Shown piece after piece: positions 13,413-17,303 of a stretch of DNA of 17,303 nucleotides; position 1 is the stretch's first letter, and every line of letters begins with the position of its first letter. Source of the stretch: CAZPCZ01 sp964585225 (GTDB taxonomy: Bacteria > Patescibacteriota > Patescibacteriia > JACPHY01); contig CAZPCZ010000026.1 in the NCBI GenBank assembly GCA_964585225.1, positions 1 through 17,303 of the forward strand, read 5' to 3'. The notes below the pieces were generated by a model. It saw nothing but the letters and a program-made list of their open reading frames with translations. It had not been told where the DNA came from and searched no databases. Position numbers and translations under genes: made by a program.

Positions 13413-13676
13413 ATGTCCGTAGAAGTCCATCGTCGTCGCGGCGAGTCGTTCGACAGCATGCTCCGTCGGTTCGGACGGAAGGTGCAGATGAGCGGCCGCA
13501 TCATCCAAGCGAAGAAGATTCGGTTCCACCGGCGTCCGAAGTCGCCGGCGCTCGTGCGTGCCGCTGCGCTCAAACGCGAACAGAAGAAGGGGTACCTCGC
13601 GTATCTCGAGAAGATCGGGAAGCTCGATGAGGAGCTGGAGAAGATGAAGGCGAAGAAGCGCTTCCGCCGCCGGTAG
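13413..13676 (+). CDS. rpsU: 30S ribosomal protein bS21
   Basis: Small-subunit protein bS21, located near the anti-Shine-Dalgarno region of 16S rRNA. 87 residues: MSVEVHRRRGESFDSMLRRFGRKVQ is the typical N-terminus (V.V...ES.D.ALRRFKR), followed by a Lys/Arg-rich helix. The C-terminal extension (YLEKIGKLDEELEKMKAKKRFRRR) makes it longer than the ~70-residue norm. Start ATG 13413 has AGGTG 8 bases upstream, contributed by the heptamer repeat. rpsU next to yqeY is a common gene pair in bacteria. Confidence 0.94.
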   Translation: MSVEVHRRRGESFDSMLRRFGRKVQMSGRIIQAKKIRFHRRPKSPALVRAAALKREQKKGYLAYLEKIGKLDEELEKMKAKKRFRRR

Positions 13677-13680
13677 TCGT

Positions 13681-13762
13681 CATTGCTCCATTGCTCCATT
13701 GTCTCATTGTTCAATCGTTGGCGGAGATCAATCGCCAGCAATGAAGCAATGCAACAATGAAA
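13681..13762. repeat. Inverted octamer arrays in the rpsU-yqeY spacer
   Basis: Left units CATTGCTC, CATTGCTC, CATTGTCT, CATTGTTC (13681-13712). Right units CAATGAAG, CAATGCAA, CAATGAAA (13739-13762). The arms are complementary (CATTG/CAATG). This is the one spacer array with an 8-bp instead of a 7-bp period. Confidence 0.8.
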
Positions 13763-13773
13763 CCATGCGCGTT

Positions 13774-14217
13774 ATGTCCCTCGTTGATCAACTGACGGCC
13801 GACCTCGTCACGGCCATGAAGGCGAAGGACGCTGCGCGCGTGTCCGCATTGCGGATGCTGAAGACCGCGCTCGGGAACGCGGAGATCGAAGCACGGGGGA
13901 GTGGGAAGGCGTTCGATGATGCGGCGCAGCTCGCGGTCGTGAAACGACACGCGAAGCAGCTCGCGGAAGCCGCAGAAGAGTACCGAAGGGGCGGCCGCGC
14001 AGACCTCGTGAACCAGACAGAATCAGAACTCAAGATCATCGAGCAGTACCTCCCGGCGGCGATGTCCGAAGAGGAGGTACGGAAGGTTGTCGCCGCCGTG
14101 CGCGCGAAGTCCGGCGCCATGCAGATGGGCCCATTCATGGGCGCGGTCATGAAAGAGCTCCAAGGGAAGGCAGATGGCACCGTGGTGAGGAAGATTGTGG
14201 AAGAGGTATTGCGGTAG
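13774..14217 (+). CDS. yqeY: GatB/YqeY domain protein
   Basis: 147-residue stand-alone version of the tRNA-binding helical domain found at the C-terminus of GatB. Its exact role is unknown; it is thought to act in tRNA metabolism. The N-terminus SLVDQLTADLVTAMKAKDAARVSALRMLKTAL and the pattern IIEQYLPAAMSEEEV ... MGPFMGAVMKELQGKADGTVVRKIVEEVL are characteristic. ATG 13774 was selected because the family starts at M.L...L..D...AMKAKD; upstream ATGs (13741, 13765) lie in the repeat. No clear Shine-Dalgarno. Last gene of the hisS-HIT-rpsU-yqeY run, followed 17 bases later by a palindrome. Confidence 0.92.
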   Translation: MSLVDQLTADLVTAMKAKDAARVSALRMLKTALGNAEIEARGSGKAFDDAAQLAVVKRHAKQLAEAAEEYRRGGRADLVNQTESELKIIEQYLPAAMSEEEVRKVVAAVRAKSGAMQMGPFMGAVMKELQGKADGTVVRKIVEEVLR

Positions 14218-14233
14218 TCCGCTCAACGGTCGT

Positions 14234-14271
14234 GGACACCGGGTGTCAACGCGTGAAGACACCCGGTGTCC
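14234..14271. repeat. 38-bp palindromic element after yqeY
   Basis: GGACACCGGGTGTC, centre AACGCGTGAA, and exact complement GACACCCGGTGTCC. On the opposite strand the centre reads TTCACGCGTT, matching the TTCACGTC centre of the topA-internal palindrome. A 14-bp perfect stem 17 bases after the yqeY stop could terminate transcription, although the tail (TGTATTGTT) is a weak T-run. Confidence 0.75.
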
Positions 14272-14304
14272 TGTATTGTTCCCGATGCCACGATGCGGCG
14301 GAGG

Positions 14305-14313
14305 TGGTACACT
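14305..14313 (+). promoter_or_regulatory. Candidate extended -10 for the pilin operon
   Basis: TGGTACACT (TGnTAnnnT) ends 17 bases before ATG 14331. No convincing -35 at the normal distance. AGGAG (14315-14319) follows but would be at or before the transcript start, so initiation on a very short leader is possible. Confidence 0.4.
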
Positions 14314-14330
14314 AGGAGTGGAATATCCAC

Positions 14331-16217
14331 ATGGCGGAGCCACAAGCGCGAAGCGCGAAGCGGCAAGCCTCCGCCAAAGGCGGATCCGCCTCTGGCGGAG
14401 AAAGTCGAACGCCGAGCGGTCAATCCCCGCGTCGGTGGGTTCGGTGTACGTGCGCAATCGCAATCTTCTTACTTCTTACTTCGTACTTCTTACTTCCGAT
14501 TTCGAGTGCCTTCGCGCTCGAAACCGGATTGGGGTTCGGCACCGCCACCGGCCTCTCGACGCAGGACATTCGGGTGACGGTCGCGAAGATCATCCGGGCG
14601 TTCATCGGCATCCTCGGGCTCGTCGCGCTCGTCATCATCCTGTACGGCGGGTTCCTCTGGATGACGTCCGGTGGGGACGAGGAGAAGATCGGCAAAGGGA
14701 AGAAGGTGCTCACGAACGGCGCGATCGGCCTCGCCATCATCTTCCTGTCGCTCGGCATCGTGCAGTTTGTGATTTCGCGATTGACGCAAGCGCTGTACGG
14801 AAGTGGGACGGTCACCACTGCCGGCGGGTTCGTTGACGATGTGTTCCTCACCGGTGCGCTCGGCGCCGGTCCCATCGAGAATCACTTCCCCGGACGCGGT
14901 GCCGGGGAGATCCCACGGAACACGCGCATCTTCGTGACGTTCCGGCACGCGATTGACCCCGCGACGATCGCGGCAGACTCGAATGGGAACCAAACGATTG
15001 GGACCACCGGTGAGGACCCCGCTCGCTTCGACAACTACCAGGACCTCACGTTACCCGAGGCCGTGCAGGTCATGCGCGTCGGCACGAACGTGGACACGAC
15101 AAAGCTCACCGCGGCAGGACGCGCTGCGAACCCCGCCGCGTTTGCTGCCGAGGCCGCGAAGCTCACGCCGGTCGGTCTTGCGGTCGCGCCAGATGGAAAG
15201 ACGATCGTGCTCTCGCCGGTCGTTACCGAGACGGTCGGCGGCGCGCTGCGCGCGAAAGTGAACCCGCAGACCGGGTTCGTCGAGCGCGCGTTCCTCGGCA
15301 GCGCCGATGCGCCGTCGGCGTACATCGTGCGGCTCACGAACGTCATCAAGAAGGCGACGAAGCGAGCCGATGGCACGCCGGAGGACCTGTTCACCGGCGC
15401 GTTTCAGGAGTACGCGTGGGACTTCACGGTTTCGACGACGATTGATCTCACCCCGCCGCAGATCACGAGCGTCATCCCGTTCCCGGATGCCGGGCGCGAC
15501 ACCGCGGCGGCGGACGGTACCGTCACGGTCGTCGGTATGTCGGATCAACCGAGGAATGTTCTCGTCCAGGTGAACTTCAACGAGGCAGTGGACCCGACGG
15601 TGACGACGGGTGCGATCACCGAAGTGCAAGCGGCGACGGCCGGCGAGGGATTCCGACACCTCGGGGTGACGCGCGCGGGTACGCGGACGCCCGGGACGTT
15701 CACGATTTCGAACCAGTACCGCACGGTCGAGTTCACGACCGACGCGGCGTGCGGGCAAAACTCGTGCGGCGGNNNNNNNNNNNNNNNNNNNNNNNNNNNN
15801 NNNNNNNNNNNNNNNNNNNNNNNNNNNNNNNNNNNNNNNNNNNNNNNNNNNNNNNNNNNNNNNNNNNNNNNNGGCAGCGGCATCAGCCTCGCGGAGGCGA
15901 CGGGATGCAATGCGACGACCGGTGCGGGGTGCCTCTGGTACACGGCGTACGCAGAGCACGTGGACACCGCGGACGCCGACAGCGCGATTGATGCGACGCG
16001 CGTGACGGTGAGCCATGCGACGCTCCGCAATGTCGAGGCGGGATTTGAGGTCCCACGGTACCTCGTCCGCGTCGATTCGACCGTCAAGGATGTGTACCAG
16101 AACTGCATGTTCACGCTGGATCCTCAGGGGAGTGGACCGCGCGGCCCCGTCGGCGGTCAGTCGTGCGTCGGCCTGCCGGGGCAGGAGCGCGATGCGGAGG
16201 GACAGCCGTGCGGGTGA
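14331..16217 (+). CDS. TrbC/VirB2-like pilin domain fused to Ig-like surface domains (contains assembly gap)
   Basis: 628 residues including 34 unknown (X) from the N run. After a repeat-encoded stretch (1-34) comes a signal peptide (about 35-62, ending SSAFA). Then a T4SS-pilin-like core (63-160) has conserved ETGLGFGTATGLSTQDIRVT, two membrane helices (about 88-108 and 130-150) and the charged loop SGGDEEKIGKGKKVLTNG. The rest is extracellular: NTRIFVTFRHAIDPATI and PRNVLVQVNFNEAVDPTV look like SbsA/Big_5-type Ig-like domains, and Cys residues follow the gap. It is probably a surface or secretion-apparatus protein that CPR may use for attachment or DNA/protein transfer. The frame continues across the N run, but since the gap length is arbitrary, two genes could be joined. 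It is followed 13 bases later by its paralogue. Confidence 0.8.
   Translation: MAEPQARSAKRQASAKGGSASGGESRTPSGQSPRRWVRCTCAIAIFLLLTSYFLLPISSAFALETGLGFGTATGLSTQDIRVTVAKIIRAFIGILGLVALVIILYGGFLWMTSGGDEEKIGKGKKVLTNGAIGLAIIFLSLGIVQFVISRLTQALYGSGTVTTAGGFVDDVFLTGALGAGPIENHFPGRGAGEIPRNTRIFVTFRHAIDPATIAADSNGNQTIGTTGEDPARFDNYQDLTLPEAVQVMRVGTNVDTTKLTAAGRAANPAAFAAEAAKLTPVGLAVAPDGKTIVLSPVVTETVGGALRAKVNPQTGFVERAFLGSADAPSAYIVRLTNVIKKATKRADGTPEDLFTGAFQEYAWDFTVSTTIDLTPPQITSVIPFPDAGRDTAAADGTVTVVGMSDQPRNVLVQVNFNEAVDPTVTTGAITEVQAATAGEGFRHLGVTRAGTRTPGTFTISNQYRTVEFTTDAACGQNSCGXXXXXXXXXXXXXXXXXXXXXXXXXXXXXXXXXXGSGISLAEATGCNATTGAGCLWYTAYAEHVDTADADSAIDATRVTVSHATLRNVEAGFEVPRYLVRVDSTVKDVYQNCMFTLDPQGSGPRGPVGGQSCVGLPGQERDAEGQPCG
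14344..14400. repeat. Heptamers plus 32-bp palindrome in the first pilin's N-terminal codons
   Basis: AGCGCGA, AGCGCGA, AGCGGCA (14344-14364) lead into a palindrome at 14369-14400. CTCCGCCAAAGGCGGA pairs with TCCGCCTCTGGCGGAG with one A-C mismatch, centred on GGATCC. It encodes residues 5-24, between the start codon and the signal peptide. Confidence 0.7.
14465..14499. repeat. Heptamer array encoding a signal-peptide core
   Basis: CTTCTTA, CTTCTTA, CTTCGTA, CTTCTTA, CTTCCGA. In frame it encodes IFLLLTSYFLLP (residues 45-56), i.e. the hydrophobic core of the first pilin's signal peptide. Confidence 0.8.
15773..15872. other. Assembly gap (100 N)
   Basis: Exactly 100 N, the usual placeholder for a gap of unknown size. 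Sequence on both sides reads as protein in the same nominal frame, but this has a one-in-three chance of arising by accident. Cys-rich, Gly-rich coding sequence lies at both edges. Confidence 0.97.
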
Positions 16218-16230
16218 GCGTTGAGGAAGC

Positions 16231-17303
16231 ATGAATCAGGAATTAGGAATCAAGGAATTGAAATCGAAGCCATCAGCGCAGCGCCAGCGGATATGCCGGT
16301 TGCTTCCATTCATTTTCCCCATCATTCTTGCTTCGTTATTCGTTATTCCCATCTCCAGCGCACTCGCGCTCGAAACGGGCCTCGATTTCGGCACGGCGAC
16401 CGGTCTCTCGACGCAGGACATCCGCGTGACGGTTGCGAAGATCATCCGCGTCGCATTCGGGCTCCTCGGCATCGTCGCGATCGGCATTGTCCTCACCGGC
16501 GGCGTCATGTGGATGACGTCTGCCGGGAACGAGGAGAAGCTCGAAAAAGCGAAGAAGGTGCTCACGAACGGCGTGATCGGGCTCACGATCATGCTCCTCT
16601 CATTCGCGATCACGCAGTTCGTCATCTCGCGACTCACGTCCGCGCTCTACGGGCAGGGAGGGGTGACCATTGCGACGGAAGGCGGCGGGACACTCCCGCC
16701 CGGTGCGCTCGCCGGCGGCTGTGTGGATCCCGGCGGCACGGTGCCGTTCATCTGCAGGATTTCTCCCATGAGCGGACCGGTCGGCGCGTACGTGACGATC
16801 CGCGGGTACCGGTTCGGTGGGCACGCGGCTGGGCAGTCGTCGGTGCGCATCGGCGGGGTCCTCGCGCCCATCGTTGCCTGCGGTGGCGGTCCGAACTGGG
16901 CGGACAACCTCATCGTCGTCGAGGTCCCCACGCTCGATACCGGTCGCAGCCACGCGGTACAGGTCACCGCGTCCGGCGGCGGGGTGTCCGGCAACCCCGT
17001 GGTCTTCGGCGTCACGACCGATCCCGTCGGGCCGCAGATCGCCTGCATTGTCCCGAACCAAGGACCCGAGGGGTCGATCCTCTCCATTGACGGGAAGAAT
17101 TTCGGCGCCGAACGCGGGAGCGCGGACGTGCGATTCGGCGGCGGTGTGTCGGTGGCGAGCGTCACCTCCTGGATTGACACGGCGATCGCCGCGAGCGTGC
17201 CTGCCGGCGCACAATCCGGCGAGGTGACCGTGGTTCGGGGTGCACAGACCTCGAACGGGTACCCGTTTACCGTGACGTGCAGCGCGGGATCCCAGTGTTC
17301 GGT
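16231..17303 (+). CDS. Second TrbC/VirB2-like pilin with IPT/TIG domains (3' partial)
   Basis: The frame opens at ATG 16231 and is still open at the window end (357 residues visible). A signal peptide follows a basic N-region (RRICRLLPFIFPIILASLFVIPISSALA, about 20-46 in total). The pilin core is clearly paralogous to the upstream gene: ETGLDFGTATGLSTQDIRVT is nearly identical, with two membrane helices at about 70-92 and 112-132 and the loop SAGNEEKLEKAKKVLTNG. The ectodomain differs: RISPMSGPVGAYVTIRGYRF with SSVRIGG, and CIVPNQGPEGSILSIDGKNF with ADVRFGG, are two IPT/TIG-type Ig folds rather than SbsA-like ones. The ribosome-binding site is GAGGA 4 bases upstream. The first codons after ATG are a heptamer array. 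Same operon as the 14331 gene. Confidence 0.9.
   Translation, partial: MNQELGIKELKSKPSAQRQRICRLLPFIFPIILASLFVIPISSALALETGLDFGTATGLSTQDIRVTVAKIIRVAFGLLGIVAIGIVLTGGVMWMTSAGNEEKLEKAKKVLTNGVIGLTIMLLSFAITQFVISRLTSALYGQGGVTIATEGGGTLPPGALAGGCVDPGGTVPFICRISPMSGPVGAYVTIRGYRFGGHAAGQSSVRIGGVLAPIVACGGGPNWADNLIVVEVPTLDTGRSHAVQVTASGGGVSGNPVVFGVTTDPVGPQIACIVPNQGPEGSILSIDGKNFGAERGSADVRFGGGVSVASVTSWIDTAIAASVPAGAQSGEVTVVRGAQTSNGYPFTVTCSAGSQCS
16233..16260. repeat. Heptamer array overlapping the second pilin start codon
   Basis: GAATCAG, GAATTAG, GAATCAA, GGAATTG. The first G is the last base of ATG 16231, so the array encodes residues 2-10 and is the AT-richest part of the gene. Confidence 0.7.
16325..16352. 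repeat. Degenerate heptamers in the second pilin's signal peptide
   Basis: TTCTTGC, TTCGTTA, TTCGTTA, TTCCCAT. They encode ILASLFVIPI, the signal-peptide hydrophobic core, at the same place as the array in the upstream paralogue but with a different unit. Confidence 0.55.

Noticed and set aside
15051..16232. 393-codon minus-strand frame across the N gap
   Set aside because: Arg/Asp/His-rich antisense product of the pilin gene, running through unknown bases.

Overview
The window is GC-rich bacterial DNA that most likely comes from a Candidate Phyla Radiation (Patescibacteria) genome. Three things point there: two tandem TrbC/VirB2-like pilins fused to Ig-like ectodomains, a winged-helix/Cas2-fold (PaaX-like) protein of the type common in those genomes, and very repeat-rich spacers. 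This assignment is inference; there is no rRNA or other decisive marker. A run of 100 N (15773-15872) marks a scaffold gap.

Layout. 2-313: 3' end of an unidentified Cys-containing gene with a good terminator. 365-3944 (minus): dprA-topA operon (DNA uptake/recombination and topoisomerase I). 4081-5534 (plus): a small acidic/proline-rich hypothetical and a Trp-rich hypothetical with its own terminator. 5535-6751: a repeat and RNA-like spacer, then a Cas2-fold gene bracketed by two copies of a 38-bp palindromic element. 6752-10477 (minus): pth, then der and an LCP-family cell-envelope enzyme (coupled by a 4-bp overlap). 10676-14217 (plus): lepB, hisS, a HIT hydrolase, rpsU and yqeY, a translation/secretion housekeeping run. 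14331-17303 (plus): two paralogous pilin-like surface proteins, the second running off the window.

The most striking property is the repeat architecture. Spacers between housekeeping genes are built almost entirely of short tandem arrays with a 7-bp (once 8-bp) period. They are arranged as two arrays in opposite orientation around a short centre, often starting at the stop codon of one gene and ending a few bases before the start codon of the next. The unit sequence differs from spacer to spacer, but the period does not. Single-orientation arrays of the same kind, and separate palindromic elements, lie in frame inside topA, dprA, pth, der and both pilin genes. They form extra loops, linkers and even the hydrophobic core of a signal peptide.

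No CRISPR array, tRNA or rRNA gene or intact transposase was found. Most genes are ordinary conserved functions. The candidates for something new are the heptamer/inverted-array system and the palindrome-bracketed Cas2-fold locus.
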